Assembly (NCBI RefSeq): GCF_029784155.1
Contig: NC_073691.1
Coordinates: forward strand, 51,442,490-51,506,489
Origin: Uranotaenia lowii
Lineage: Eukaryota > Arthropoda > Insecta > Diptera > Culicidae
Length of the DNA: 64,000 nt
Direction: 5' to 3'
Part shown: positions 22,057-34,099 of the stretch, one piece after another
Layout: every line of letters begins with the position of its first letter
Numbering within the stretch: position 1 is the stretch's first letter
Position numbers and translations under genes: made by a program
Notes under the pieces: model-generated
The model's database searches: none
Told to the model about the DNA's origin: nothing
Seen by the model: the letters and a program-made list of their open reading frames with translations, nothing else

Positions 22057-23961
22057 TCATATAATTTTCTAATTTCCGGCTCATTTACTGTTTCGTATTC
22101 ATCGAACTCTGGTGTTCTTGTTGAAATATCTCATAACATTAGCTTCTTAAATCTTACCCGATTTTATCCCCATTTGCTTGTTTCCGAAAATTGCATTCAG
22201 CAACCGCTCAACGATGCGAGAAATGTCATCGCTCCGGCGAAAATCCCCAAATTACCACCGATGAATACACAAGTAGCAAATGGCAGCATCAAACCACACA
22301 GCCATTCTGTGTGCGGAAACTTTTTGAAATCCCATTTGTGCTGGATGCAAGTCCTCGTGTCCCCGTTTTCCGCTGCCGGGAAAAACATTAGGAAATTCCT
22401 GGAAACCAACCCCCGCCCGTTTAAGGTTCAACTTACAACTGAAAAGATATGCTGGTCTTTTGAAATTTCAATATTTTTCCTTTTAACAGTGACCGAGAAA
22501 AAAGGATTCATCATCAAAAAGCAAAACGGACCAAAAATTGTTCCGCGAAATACCCGGGGAAACCGAAAGCAATTATTCCCGAAATGAGCAATTATCTTCG
22601 GGTGAAGTATGGAACCTTAATGGTGGCTGGGCGGCTGATGATGGTATTTATGCTCTTCAAAAGATGGCAGCACCAGCACCATCGCTCGCTCAAGAGCCAT
22701 GCCACGAAATGCAGCAATGTCAGCGCTTAAAATGCTGGAGCTATTTTCCATCATTAGCATTTTCATCAACGCGCGCGAACCGAGAGCTAAGCCATTTTTC
22801 CGCTATTAGGGAAAATCGCTTTGGTGGTTTGCTTTTTTTTTCATTCTGATTTTTTTTTCTGTGGGTAAAATATGCGCATATCTTTACGCTGGAGCCAGGG
22901 GAATGTGCAGGTATGCAATTCATGGGGTAGCAAAAAAAAAAAACAAGTAAATCATTGGAGGGATGTGTGGATGACTATGGTTTACCGGCTACCAAGTGAT
23001 GGATTTTTCGAGGGGGAGGCGAGTGAGATTTTTTTCGCACCATTGCTTTTCTGGGTCACTAAAGTGCACGGTATCAGATTCGAAGTTTCAGGTGAGCTGG
23101 TTATGTGTGGGGGATAGGAGAATCGTGTGTCAGTTTGATTCTCAATTAGAAAGTTTTGGCGTGTGTTGGCTCTGTTTGATGATGACACCAGGCCAGGGAG
23201 ATGTGAGGGATGAGAATAGATGTGAGAAGCAGGGAAATCTCTCACTAACAAGGGAATGTGGCGGCAACAACATTTTGACAGTCTCACGTTCCCGGTGCTA
23301 AATGATAGATGGCACTGCTGCTGCTGCACTAATTGCATGCTTGTGTGATGCTGAAGCCCCATGGTTTGCTTCTCTCATGGTACCGACCAGGTCAGGTGGA
23401 ATTGAATAAGCTCTTTTAGCCGCTCTGGAGTACCATCAACCAAGGGCATCGCGCGTTATTTAACCAACTATGGAACGACGTGAATGAGAAAAGTGGAACT
23501 GTGTCTGTTTGAGAAGAGCACTGGAATAGAACAATTTAATCATAAACTTATTATAAACTGTAGCGTTATCATAGAACAAAAATTGTTCAAATCAGCTTTT
23601 GATTTCTGAAGAGGACTGCTTTTGAAATGTTTTCAAAAACTAATTTTTTAACAGCTTAAATGCATTACTTTTGAATCATTCCACCAACCAAGTATTTCTT
23701 CTAATAGAATGTAATTGGTGCACCGGAAGTTGTGTGACAAAACGTTGCATTTTTTTTTGTTTGTTTTGATTTCGCTTGAGAATTGTTCAACTATTGAGCT
23801 TTTTTTCAGCGTTTCTGAGCCGGATTACTTACGGTCTGGTGTCACGAACCGTAAAAGTGCTTTTTTAAGTGGTATCACTATCGTTAAGTTTCCAACAGTG
23901 ATTAAAGTAAAATTTTGACTCTGTTGTGAGCCTACTTGGTTGAATGATTCAACTGAATCAA
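22057..23961. other. Non-coding DNA, no gene recognised
   Basis: Frames of 60-137 codons occur on both strands (22174-22587, 22982-23362) without any recognised motif. Composition is fairly balanced and repeat-poor. A small palindrome GTTGAATGATTCAAC lies at 23939-23953, just before the foldback. Confidence 0.35.
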
Positions 23962-24177
23962 AACAATCGAAAGATTCCTTTTAATTCAACCACGGTAAAT
24001 GAAAAGTTCATATACCGGTATTTCGATAGCAACTTACTACCTTCTTCAGTGAACGTTTTCGATTGATTGCGATCAATCGAAAACGTTCACTGAAGAAGGT
24101 AGTAAGTTGCTATCGAAATACCGGTATATGAACTTTTCATTTACCGTGGTTGAATTAAAAGGAATCTTTCGATTGTT
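23962..24177. mobile_element. 216-bp foldback with hammerhead-ribozyme-like motif in each arm
   Basis: The two arms are complementary almost throughout and meet at GATTGATTGCGATCAATC with practically no loop. In the right arm, 24085-24133 shows a complete hammerhead-like layout. GTTCA is followed by the core CTGAAGA (24090-24096). A stem GGTAG/CTATC follows, then GAAA (24115-24118). Next comes a short stem ATAC/GTAT with a 2-base loop, then an unpaired A (24128), then TGAAC, which pairs with the opening GTTCA. One extra A (24097) sits at the base of the second stem. The complement of the same motif is in the left arm (24006-24054). I infer a relic of a Penelope-like or similar ribozyme-bearing element. 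Confidence 0.6.
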
Positions 24178-24500
24178 AAAATTTTGAGTCTCCAGATGGA
24201 TAAACTCTTTCAGTACATTAAAACTTCAGTCGGTCTCGGGTCCACAGATCAGCATAAACTTCGTCTTGGACGTTTAAATCATCAACCCAACCCTTTCTGC
24301 TTCGCGTTTCAATTTGCGGTAGAGTCCACCGGTAGGTCCATCGCTACAGATGATCTGCTGACTTTGTCAATGTCGTGGGCAAAGCAGACTAGACTGGATC
24401 TGCTGGAAATCGTGCCCTGCATTACTCTTACCGCCTCGTCGAATAAAACCTTCTAGTTCCACTTTGAGCATCATGCAGGATAGACTATCGCCTTGTCGAA
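24178..24500. other. Non-coding DNA, possibly a decayed retroelement fragment
   Basis: A 90-codon plus-strand frame at 24184-24456 is somewhat richer in G+C than its surroundings, but no motif is recognised. On the minus strand the sequence has the flavour of a decayed reverse-transcriptase linker, which I cannot support further. Confidence 0.2.
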
Positions 24501-24504
24501 GCAG

Positions 24505-25015
24505 CGTTTTCTGGCCTCTAGAAACGTTTTTTAGAGATTCTGAGCTTAATTTGCGATTAAAACTTTAAAATACATTTTCTGGCCTTATGAAGCGTTTTTT
24601 TTTTCGAAATTCGGAACTTAATTTGGGATCACAACTTTCAAATGCATTTTCGGGATTTAAGAAGCTTTTTTCGAGATTCTAATTTGGGATCACAACTTTA
24701 AAATGAATTTTCTAGCCTGTAGAAGTGTTTTTTCGGGATACTGAGCTTAATTTGGAATCACAACTTCAAAATGCATTTTTTTGGCTTTTGAAGCGTTTTT
24801 TCGGAATGCTGAGCTTAATTTGGGATCACAACTTTAAAATGCATTTTCTGGTCTTTAGAAGCGTTTTTGGGGATTCTGAGCTTAATTTGGGATTCACAAC
24901 TATAGAATGTATTTTCTGGACTTAAGAAGCGCTATTTCGAGTTTCTGAGCTTAATTTGGGAACACAACACAACGTTTTCTGGGCTTCAGAAGCGTTTTTT
25001 CGGGATTCTGATATT
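24505..25015. repeat. ~65-75-bp tandem array
   Basis: About seven units share the ordered words GCATTTTCTGG, GAAGCGTTTTTTCGG, GATTCTGAGCTTAATTTGGG and ATCACAACTTTAAAAT. Units differ by small indels in the T runs. The array contains no gene. Confidence 0.8.
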
Positions 25016-25740
25016 TTTTACGAAGCAAACGCGTTCGTATTTTTTTCTCCGTAAGCCATGGACCCACAATTTTCCGCGTCTATCCACACCGTTTGGATGT
25101 GGGATGTTTTTAACTAACTTGAAATTGCACGCCAAGCATATTTTAACCAATTTTGGTTTAATTTTACAGATAATAATAAATAACATTTTGATCGATACGG
25201 GGATGGGTTTTATGTGTTAATTTTGCCAAACACTCGTATCGCAGTCATTCTGTAAACAAAATTGAAATGCAACAAAAATTGATTGATCACTTTCAATTGA
25301 AAATTGATAGAATTGAACAGATTGTTGAACAGCTGTTTTCAAAGATTTGGGTTTTCAAACCATATTTAATTTTTTTTTGAAACTACACAAATTACCAGGT
25401 GTGGTCTGTAAAACCAGGCTAATTTATTGTTACAATATGAGTTCCTTATCTGTAAGAGTTCATATCAATCAAAAGTTTTCCAATATAACTTCAGCAAAAT
25501 TAGTTATCTTTGTTGCAAACAGCCACAAAATTCAAGGTAGCATCTATGTGTTTCTTCGTTGTTAATGTTCGTTTCTAAAGATCACACAAATGATTACCAC
25601 ATTTATTAAGAAGCGCACGATAGCAGACAATCGGGCGATTTCAAAATGATATTACATAAGTATGGAGTTTATGAAAATCGGTTTAGTAGTTTTTTACATT
25701 TACATACATATAACCCGAATAACAATCCGGGTCTATATGA
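25016..25740. other. AT-rich non-coding DNA
   Basis: No gene, repeat or element is recognised in this stretch. Confidence 0.4.
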
Positions 25741-25748
25741 TCCTAACC

Positions 25749-26202
25749 TAAGGTTGGCAAAATATATTCAGCACATATCCGGGCTATTTTATCTAAAAAA
25801 CTGGCAAAATCCGGGCATTTGATTATAAAATTGTCGATCAAAAACCGGCCAATATCCGGTTAAATTTGATCAAAAACCGGAAGTTTCCTTAACAAAATCA
25901 AGAACAAAACTTGATAATAAAAAATTTTATCAAAATTAATCATCAGATTTTAAATTGTTTTTAAGGCCTCCAAAAAACCTTTCATGATTATTTTTGTAGA
26001 ACTTGGTCAAAAAATTTCGTTTTGGGCGCATACATAAAATTCATAACACAATTTGTTTTTTTTTTGTTCCATTTGGCAAATGAGGTGAAAGAATCCGGGC
26101 AAAATCCAGGCTTTTTTCAATACAATCCGGGCAACCGGGCCGGATCGGACTTTACCCAAATTTTGTATTAAATATATGAAACCAGGCAATCTGGCAAGCT
26201 TA
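25749..26202. mobile_element. Decayed hAT-like MITE
   Basis: The left end TAAGGTTGGCAAAAT is matched by the complement of the right end (TAAGCTTGCCAGATTG) with a few differences. Flanks are TCCTAACC (25741-25748) and CCGTAACC (26203-26210), eight bases with two differences. Words built on CCGGGC are repeated inside. Length 454 bases, no transposase. Confidence 0.4.
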
Positions 26203-26683
26203 CCGTAACCGATTTATCTTCCTTTTCTTTGGCAAAGTGACCCTGGTAACTCTGTCCAAAAATCTAAAAATGAGGAATTGTCATGCTTCTCATTTGATTG
26301 AAAGTCAGACAATTTCATGTAAATATCATATAAAACTTTATGCATTTTTAAGGTTTCGCATTGAGAAGGTGCAGTTCGGGTTATATAGTACAAGTCACTA
26401 TTTTGAATATTTGATCGCAGCAGATATTTTAAGGAAAAAAGCAATCCTTATTTCGAGCTTTATCCTTCGGATATAAATTCCGTGATAATTTTGTTTAAAA
26501 AAAGGTTTCAGGGTTCAGGGTTTTACTCCTCTTTCTCTTCCATTATGCCACATAATTGCTGCTTTAACTAATTCCAGCGACTTTTTTTAAAACTTTTATG
26601 AGATATTGTATTTTGATTCGTCTGTAGGTACCCCGAGGTTTTTTTTTATCACGATATAAAATCCGCCGTTGAGATATGGGATT

Positions 26684-26883
26684 TTTTTTTGTTTCGATTA
26701 TAGTCGTTTTACAATCTTTATGGCATTCGCGACTTTATCAACCCTTGCAGTTGGCGGATCGTTATTAAAAAGCTTATCCGGTACAACTGTGTTCGATGTT
26801 TACTCTTGGGCTCGAACTCACGGACATCGGCTCAGGATTCAACAGACTTGCCAACTGAGCTATATCGCAAGCCCATATGACAT
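26684..26883 (-). mobile_element. tRNA-derived SINE, minus strand
   Basis: Read on the minus strand, the head contains a polymerase III A box (TAGCTCAGTTGG, complement of 26851-26862) and a B-box-like GAGTTCGAGCC (26809-26819). It ends in an A-rich tail (the T run at 26682-26690). The target duplication ATATGGGATT is perfect at 26674-26683 and 26884-26893. The acceptor ends do not pair as in a working tRNA, so this is a SINE and not a tRNA gene. A second, internally deleted copy is on the plus strand at 27463. Confidence 0.8.
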
Positions 26884-28575
26884 ATATGGGATTACATACA
26901 TACTTTCTCACAGAAACCGTTTTAAATCGCAAGAACCGTGTGACAGAACCTTACACAGCAAACGAAAATTACCGACTTTGGTAAATTATTTTACAGAAAA
27001 AGTTCTGTAAATGAAAATTTTCGGTTATTGATCAATCTGACGTCTAGTTTCCTCCGAACCTCATCTCACTCTTGAAATCTTAAATAATTGTCTCAAGTTT
27101 TATCATGTAGGTACGCAAGTGGAATACAAATAACTTTCCAAGCAATCCTCGACATTTTATTTCCTTTGGACTTTCAAGGATTCTTTTCCGTGTGGCGATT
27201 GTTGACATTTTGTTGATAAGAAATAAAATAAAGATGAGGTATATTTCGCACGGCTTTCGATTGAGATGACACTAGTTGAAAATTTTCTTCTTATCTGAGC
27301 CTGTAAAAATTTATTTTTTTCGCTTGAAGCGTCTTCTGGAAATGTCGGTTATGTTTACCGAAAACTGTAAATTTTTTAGCAATTTTTACCGAAAATCGTA
27401 AAACGTTCAGTGAATTCAGCTTATAATAAGCAAAAATCACCGATCGTTTTCGGTAAAAATTATGGGCTTGTGAGGCAAGTCAGTTGCCTCCTGAACCGAT
27501 GTCCGCGAGATCAAGCCCAAGAGTAAACATCGAACACAGTTGTACCGGATAAGTGAAACGACCATAATCGAAACAATAAAATCAGGGTTGCTAGCGATTT
27601 TTCGTTTTGAAATTCCAAAGTTTTTCCCGGTTTTTTCCCGATTGTAAATGATGATTTGTCCATTTATTATACTCGTTCTTAATATAAAAATCATGATGAA
27701 TAAAAAAATACAATGTATAGGGCCTCACATTTCTTACAATTGTATCCCAAAACTTGTTAACCGGTTAGAAATCATGGCAAATATTTCGGGATCTTTTAAC
27801 ACGTAGTCTTTTCGCATCAAATTGACAGGTTTTCATGATATTTTTAAACGAATCTAACGAAAATGCCATATATTCGTTGTTTTGCTCCGCAATTTCAACA
27901 ATTATGCAAATATAATTTCGGTTAGATTGATCTTGAAACTATAATGTAGAAGGTATGTCCTTTCCTCAACTGTGAAATTTTCTAGAATTTAAATGGAGTC
28001 ATAGAAAAAATTGTTTAGTTTGTATAGAAATATGTAAAAAAATACATCGAAACATATTATCAATTTGATAATATCAAATCAGGTTATTAACTTGAATGGG
28101 GATTTGTCAGAATTTAAAATTTTGATATTTTCTGAATGCAGTTATATTTTTTTGTACAAATCCTAAGAATCCTGTTTTAGAAAAAACTGTTTTTCTTTCC
28201 AATACAAAACAATGAATAACTTTAGTAGTGCTCTAGTCATTTGAACTAAAGATTCGTGAAAATATAGAAAATCGCGTTCAAGACCAGTCTGAACTTTAAT
28301 CGTTTGAATGTGAGCTATCATTTTGAATAAGGGTAAAGACCTTGGATCAAAGAGGAACTTGGATTTCTACAGGAGCTTTTTTCGATACAATTTTTACATA
28401 ATACATAGGACACTTTAAGCAAAAGTTTAACGTAGGAATTCAAACGAACAACAACAACAACAACATTGAAAAATAATTTTTTTTTCTGGTAAAAAAAGGT
28501 GTAACTCTGCTTGAAAACGTCTTACGCAGTCAAATTATTATCTCTTTGCATAAATTAATTTAAACTAAACTGGTA

Positions 28576-29965
28576 CAGTCGAACCTGGATAAGCGGGAAA
28601 CCTCAATAAGTGAGAGAAAACACCAAATCCCAAGCTTTTTAAGCACAAAACCTCTTCAAATGACAGTGTAAACCCACTATAAGCTAAAGCTTAGTTCTTT
28701 TAGAAATGGGACAGTTACGAATGCCTGTATCTCAAAAACCATTCGTTTGAACGAAATACTTTCTATGAAGAAAAAGAAGGCAATGTTATGATCTTTCATG
28801 AAAAAATTTGAAAAAAAATATTTACCGTTTTTTGTTAAAGAAATTTCTACTTTATTCTTGGTATCTCTCATTGGCCGGCGCACACTTTGTTTAGTCATGG
28901 TATTGATCAGTTTCTCCAACTTACACTTCGTAAAATCTATATTTTAGGTGGCTTCACCTTCCTTCTTCAATTTCTGATACTTTTTGGTCCAATACTTCTC
29001 TGGAAACTGGAAACTGGAAGCATTTTAGTGGATACAGTTGTTTCGAAATGAACAAATTTGATTATTTTTGACCACATTTTTGAACGTTTTTTTTTCGGTA
29101 CCGGTTTTACAGCTTAAGAGCTTTGGAACTATCAAAAAATGGTTGTTTGAGGTTGGATTTTAATGAGTCATCACTAGGCAACACTTTCAGCTTATCGGAG
29201 AAAATTGTTTTGGACATATCAGCGATCTACCCTTGGTTTTTCGTTTATTGAAAATTAAAAATGCTGGTATGAGACTTGCATTCCTTGATGATCCTTAACC
29301 GTTGTTGCCGATCATCTGCTTCACTCCATTGCTTGATTTGAACTTTGTGGACATTATTGACAGTGTTTGCATACTTATCCACCACAAAAACTCAGTAATT
29401 CTTTGAATAATCAACGGTTTTGTCAGCTATCAATTTGATAATGACGAATTTTAAAGGAAACTGTGCAAAATTATTTTTTTCTTTTTCTCTTGCATCGTAC
29501 ATATCTCAAAAACGCATAAATTTTAAATTTTGGAAAAAATTGGTCAAATAGTACTTTTTACAGGCAACAAAATGTTGTTAAAATTTTTAAAATCCAATAA
29601 CTAGTTAACGAGCTATTAGCAAATGAAAGTGTCCCATTTCTAAAAGAACTAAGCTTTAGAGTCCTTTTTCTGACTAGACCAAGGAAATAAGATAAAATAC
29701 CAGTTTTGGTACCAAAAGAATATTGGGTTACCAAAGAGCTAAAATCCACAGTTCCATATTGAAACTCACTCGAGAAAACTTCGAAATAATGCATCAACTG
29801 ATTTCTTGTAAACCAGTGGATTTTAATCATATACACATTAAATAGTTGCATTTCAAGATCACTTTAATGTTTTAATATGTTGCTGACTCTCTATAAAAAA
29901 GAATCTTGTTAAGAGAACGAGAAAAACGAGAGTCCTTTGAACTCTCACTTATCGACGGTCGACTG
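28576..29965. mobile_element. pogo/Tigger-like MITE with TA duplication
   Basis: The left end CAGTCGAACCTGGATAAG and the complement of the right end (CAGTCGACCGTCGATAAG) are of the pogo/Tigger type. TA flanks both ends (28574-28575 and 29966-29967). Sub-terminal GTGAGAG occurs on both sides. The element is split by the innermost layer. No coding region is seen. Confidence 0.6.
28684..29659. mobile_element. Innermost MITE with ~30-bp inverted ends
   Basis: The left end begins CTAAAGCTTAGTTCTTTTAG and runs on through AAATGGGACA. The exact complement ends at 29659. The interior of about 0.9 kb is AT rich; minus-strand frames of 80-97 codons overlap the ends and are not gene-like. The target duplication is not clear, so the superfamily is left open. 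Confidence 0.65.
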
Positions 29966-30966
29966 TAGTCAGTTTTGTGTTAAGTTTTGTCGATAACAGT
30001 TTTATTATTAAATTCATAACATTTGAGTTTTTCTTGTAAGCGTAGCACACGCGGAGAATAGGATATTTCTCCGTAATTAGTTAAAAATACGATCAAACTC
30101 GTTTGTTTACTAATGAACGAAAATAAACGTTTATGAGATAAATCTATGTTGAGACTGTCAAAAAAGCTCTAAAATTTAGAAACTATATTAAAAATATTTT
30201 TGAAATTCCGTGAAAAAATTTCAAATATGAAAATTTTCCCGGTTAGGTGCCAAAATTTCCGGTTTTCCCCGGTTTCCCGGTGACGCGACGAAATTCCAAA
30301 GTTTTTCCCGGTATTCCCGGTTCGCTAGCAACCCTGTAAAATGGTAAAAATTACGGAAAATTTTACAGTTTTTGATAATTATCACCGGCATTTCAGTACA
30401 AACTACACTGGTACTGCTGGAAAAAATATCGAAATTTGCATCAAAAAGTACAGATATTTTGGTAAAATTCATCGATTGTACGTTAAAGATGACCGATTGT
30501 TCGGTGAAAATTACCGGTTGTTCGGTAAATATTACCGAACTTTTAAAGCTTTTCGGTGAAAAATTACAGTATTTCGATAATATTCACAGACTATTTGATA
30601 ATAATTACAGGTATTTCAGCTATTTCGGTAAACTCTACCGGTTGTTCGGTATATATTACCGAGCTTTTAAAGTTTTTCGGCTAAATATTACCGGCCTTTT
30701 GGTAATAATTGCAGACAGTTCGGATCTACTTTACCGGTTGTTCGATAATATAACGATCTGTCACGTTGACAACTGCCAATATTTTGACAAATGATATCAG
30801 ATACGATCAGTCGAGTTTCGATAGTTTTTTACCGAAAAAGGTCTGTAATATTTGACAGCTGTTACTTCTCTGCCATGAAAAAAATTACCGAGCGGTTTAT
30901 CGAGTTTCACATGTTAGGAATTCGGTTAAATAATTACCGAGTTCTGTAATTTTGGTTTACTGTGTA

Positions 30967-33900
30967 TGAATGGCAAAAAACCTGTTGACAGCCGTGAAAC
31001 AATATAGACTACAATACGGTATTGAAATTTCAAAAGAACGAATGCGCCAAATGTAGAAATCGAGTTGTATGTTGGGTTAAATATGTTGTACGTAAAGAAT
31101 CTACATTTCTTATGTACATAGTTTTCTGAAGCTTATTTTATATCCGAGAAAATAGCGGCAAACGCTGTTTACTTTACGCATTCACCCTAAGCTACACAAA
31201 AGTTGAAATAGAGGTACTATGCACGATATTTTAAGTTAAATAAAAGTATCCATACATTACTCCTGTAGAAGAGTGCCTTAGCATTTAGTTTCTTTAGAGA
31301 ACAGCAAGTGTAAAAATTTCAAAAACTTGTCTGGAAATGTAATTTAAACATTCCTTCAAAAGTTCAATAGTTTTTTTTTGTAGAAGCGATTTGATATGGA
31401 GCCCTAGATTTTTTTTTCTCGGGCAACAAAAACTTCACACTCATCATGCTCCAACTAGCGCTATACTTGTGCCACAGCTCGTGAGTAAACAATTACCTGA
31501 CCTGAAGCTTCAGCCACCCATCGGCAGCACTTTATGGATTCAATTTCGCCTTTTTTTCAATTAATATGCCCTCTTAATGACGCAACCACCCAACAAGAGT
31601 CTCTATTAGAAGAGCGGAGCCCAGCAAATTGATACCATCGGCAGCAGCCTGAATGCTCGAATGAAAATGAACAGCAGCGAAGGAAAGGTTGGTGAGAGAA
31701 TCAATTTCATTCAGCTCTAGCGCCTTCAACCTCGACAATCGTGCTTCTTCCGGCCACCGTGTGTTGTCTTGGGTCTTTGAATGCTCAACCACCCACCCAT
31801 AAGGTGGCTTTGGGTCAACCACAGACCTTCAGATGGGTCTTGGATTCCTTTCTTAATTAAGAGTACTTTCTCATCAAATCTAAAGCGAGAGTCGGCTCTG
31901 TTTGTCTATGGAAGAATCATCATAGACACCTACCTGTAACCGATTTTTAGGTGGTTTAAATGTGGGAAAATCTTTCCGCGGACAGTGGGTGAAATGTTAT
32001 CAGAAAAAAAATACACTCAATATAGTCTTGGGCCTGATCACCGAGTTCTTTTCCCACATCAAAGTCAGGTTTCGCTGTTCGTGGAAGGTGTAATTAAGCC
32101 GCGGTTTGATGGCATTCATCCGTTGTTCCTGTCCTCTAGTGGATCCAAACGCTCGCTGATGGTTTCCCATCCGAGGGACCAGGTTCAATTCTCGCAGCTA
32201 GGAGGTGATAGGTCATGGTTCAGCGATTGCCACCTCTCCTGGCCTTTGCTGTAAGCTTCTTCTGCTTGCTGCACCCGATTGCGAGTGTCTTTTGATGCGG
32301 TGAGCGGGTCGTTTTATATTTGCGGTTTGCATCTACAGTCTTAAGTTAAGGAGCGGTAATCTTTCACGAAATCTTCCCTTTGTACCCTCATCGGAACTGA
32401 AAACTTTCAAAGCGTGTAAGCGAATAGTTCAAGCAAACCTATCAGGTGCTCTTCCAACTAAAGAATGATTAGAGCAAAAAAAAGTCTAACATTAAACAAA
32501 CCACGTGGTCGTGGTGGAAGTTGAGGGATTTCTGATGTAATTTCTTACGGTTCCATCTCATGGGACAGAACCGGAGCCAGACAAACAGACAGTCAGTCCC
32601 TGGCAAAGGGCAAACGATGAAGATGGGACCCGGTTTTTACCTTCCCATTTGGTCCTAAAAGTAGAGCTAGAAGTAGTCTCTGGGTGTGCTGCCGCCACAT
32701 TTGTGTGGTTACTCTCTCTTAATTGGACGATTTGATGAAAAGTTTTTCGGTGAGCCACCGCCACTCACCCCAAAAACCACTTCTGATAGACTGATTCGAG
32801 CAGAGTTTTCCTTCCGGACGCGTAATTAGATCAATCAACTTTTTCCGGGAGGGGTTTCGGAGACTTTTTTTCCGGTTCTGTGGTCATCATCGTCCAGGGA
32901 ATTTTTTATCTGATTGTCGTGGAGATAAGAGAGGAGATAAAAAAACAGAATTCAGCTAACCAATTTCTAGGAATCGGATAATTAAATTTTTCGCTGACAA
33001 CGAATTTCGGTTTGGCATTGGAGATTCCATTAAATTTTTGAAAAGAGAGTCAACAATAGATTTTTTCTTTTTGAGGAGCAAAAAACCATCAACCGATTTT
33101 TTTGAAACAGTGTACCTAATTAAATTTTTAAAATGACATACTAAATTTTAGTTGCACCTAGAGATTGAATTTTAAGAAAAGCTTCCAGCAATAGATTGCT
33201 CTTAAAAGGCTACCTAAAATGAATAGATTTTTGAAATACAAAAAAAAAGGAGACTCAATTCCAAAATAAGAACCAACTACACTAGTTTAAATCCAAAAAA
33301 TCCCAGTAGAACAGTTTTTGAGTTAAGCTTAAAATATAAAACTTAAAAAAAAAAACAAAAATAATTGTACTTAAAATCACATATCTCGAATTGAATAATT
33401 TGAAATCTCTCTTTTGCAGGTGAATAAAAAATTTTGTTTCATCGACAGTTTTAGACTTGATGGTAAAATTTGAAAAATCTGATTTTCTATGGGCCTTAAA
33501 TTTTAATTAAAAACAAAGATTTCAAGTGGTTATGGTTACCTTTTTATAACAGAAATTTTTGAATTTTTGAATAATTTAACAAACCGCCTTGACCAATCGC
33601 ACTCGCTCCAAACTTTGATTGCTAACTAGTTTACCAAAATTTCACATGCCAAATTTAAAAAAAATCTGGCCATCGGGAGAGATTGCTTGAGTCTCAAGCG
33701 TGAATGGTATTTTGAGGGATTTTGCTCGGTAGGAGCAAAATATGCTGGTTTTTTATTAATAAGTTTTGTCACTAACCGATTGCTTGCTATGAATAGTTTT
33801 CTTAAAGCCTTTTATTTATTTACATAGTATTCCGTCTTACGACATAACTTGACGAACATAATTCCTAAAATTCACTCGGTCCATGGCAACCGTTCTCCAA

Positions 33901-34090
33901 TTTCTCGGGCAGCCTTAAAGCCTTAGTTGAGACAAATATTCCACCCGAAGACTGCAACGTTTTGGCCACAAATTGTCGTCCAACGCGCAATGAGTACATT
34001 TTATGCATTGCGTTTTATACAACGATTCGCAAAAAGAATACAGACTTTGAACGGTAGTAATTTTTTTGTTTGAAGTCCAATCGCGTTGCA
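30967..34090. other. Non-coding DNA, no gene recognised
   Basis: The stretch 31400-32900 is more balanced in composition and repeat-poor; 32950-33780 is A/T rich with scattered A runs. Frames of 60-89 codons on both strands show no motif. Around 33830-33990 the sequence (CGTCTTACGACATAACTTGA, then CGGTCCATGGCAACCGTTCT) has the flavour of a dispersed mosquito repeat, but I cannot assign it. Confidence 0.35.
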
Positions 34091-34099
34091 ATCAAAACA

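Larger units (their letters stand above)
27583..30336. mobile_element. hAT-like element with CAGGGTTGCTAGCGA ends
   Basis: The left end CAGGGTTGCTAGCGA (27583) and the complement of the right end TCGCTAGCAACCCTG (ends 30336) are perfect inverted repeats. Both subterminal regions carry AATTCCAAAGTTTTTCCCGG. The flanks are TAAAAT at 27577-27582 and 30337-30342, a 6-base duplication, shorter than the usual 8 for hAT. It sits in the A-rich tail of the plus-strand SINE. No intact transposase is visible, and the interior is split by the next layer. Confidence 0.65.
27463..30342 (+). mobile_element. tRNA-derived SINE, plus strand, split by later insertions
   Basis: The SINE head TGGGCTTGTGAGG starts at 27463. 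Its body (CCCAAGAGTAAACATCGAAC) matches the minus-strand SINE at 26684-26883 but lacks an internal segment. The perfect 11-base direct repeat GGTAAAAATTA at 27452-27462 and 30343-30353 brackets the SINE plus everything inserted in its tail. This shows that the SINE landed in the outer MITE and was itself hit later. Confidence 0.75.
26954..30964. mobile_element. TA-type MITE (Tc1/mariner-like ends), host of a nest of elements
   Basis: The outer ends are imperfect inverted repeats of about 45 bases: left CACAGCAAACGAAAATTACC, right the complement of CACAGTAAACCAAAATTACA. Each is flanked by TA (26952-26953 and 30965-30966). The element's own DNA (26954-27462 and 30354-30964) is full of short words such as TTCGGTAAA and TTACCGG. 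It is interrupted by a SINE, which in turn carries the further layers described below. No transposase is present. Confidence 0.6.

Noticed and set aside
22174..22587. 137-residue plus-strand protein
   Set aside because: No domain, no conserved-looking pattern, and it overlaps other equally open frames.
26800..26880. A tRNA gene on the minus strand
   Set aside because: A and B boxes are present, but the acceptor ends do not pair and the unit has a tail and a 10-bp target duplication, so it is a SINE.
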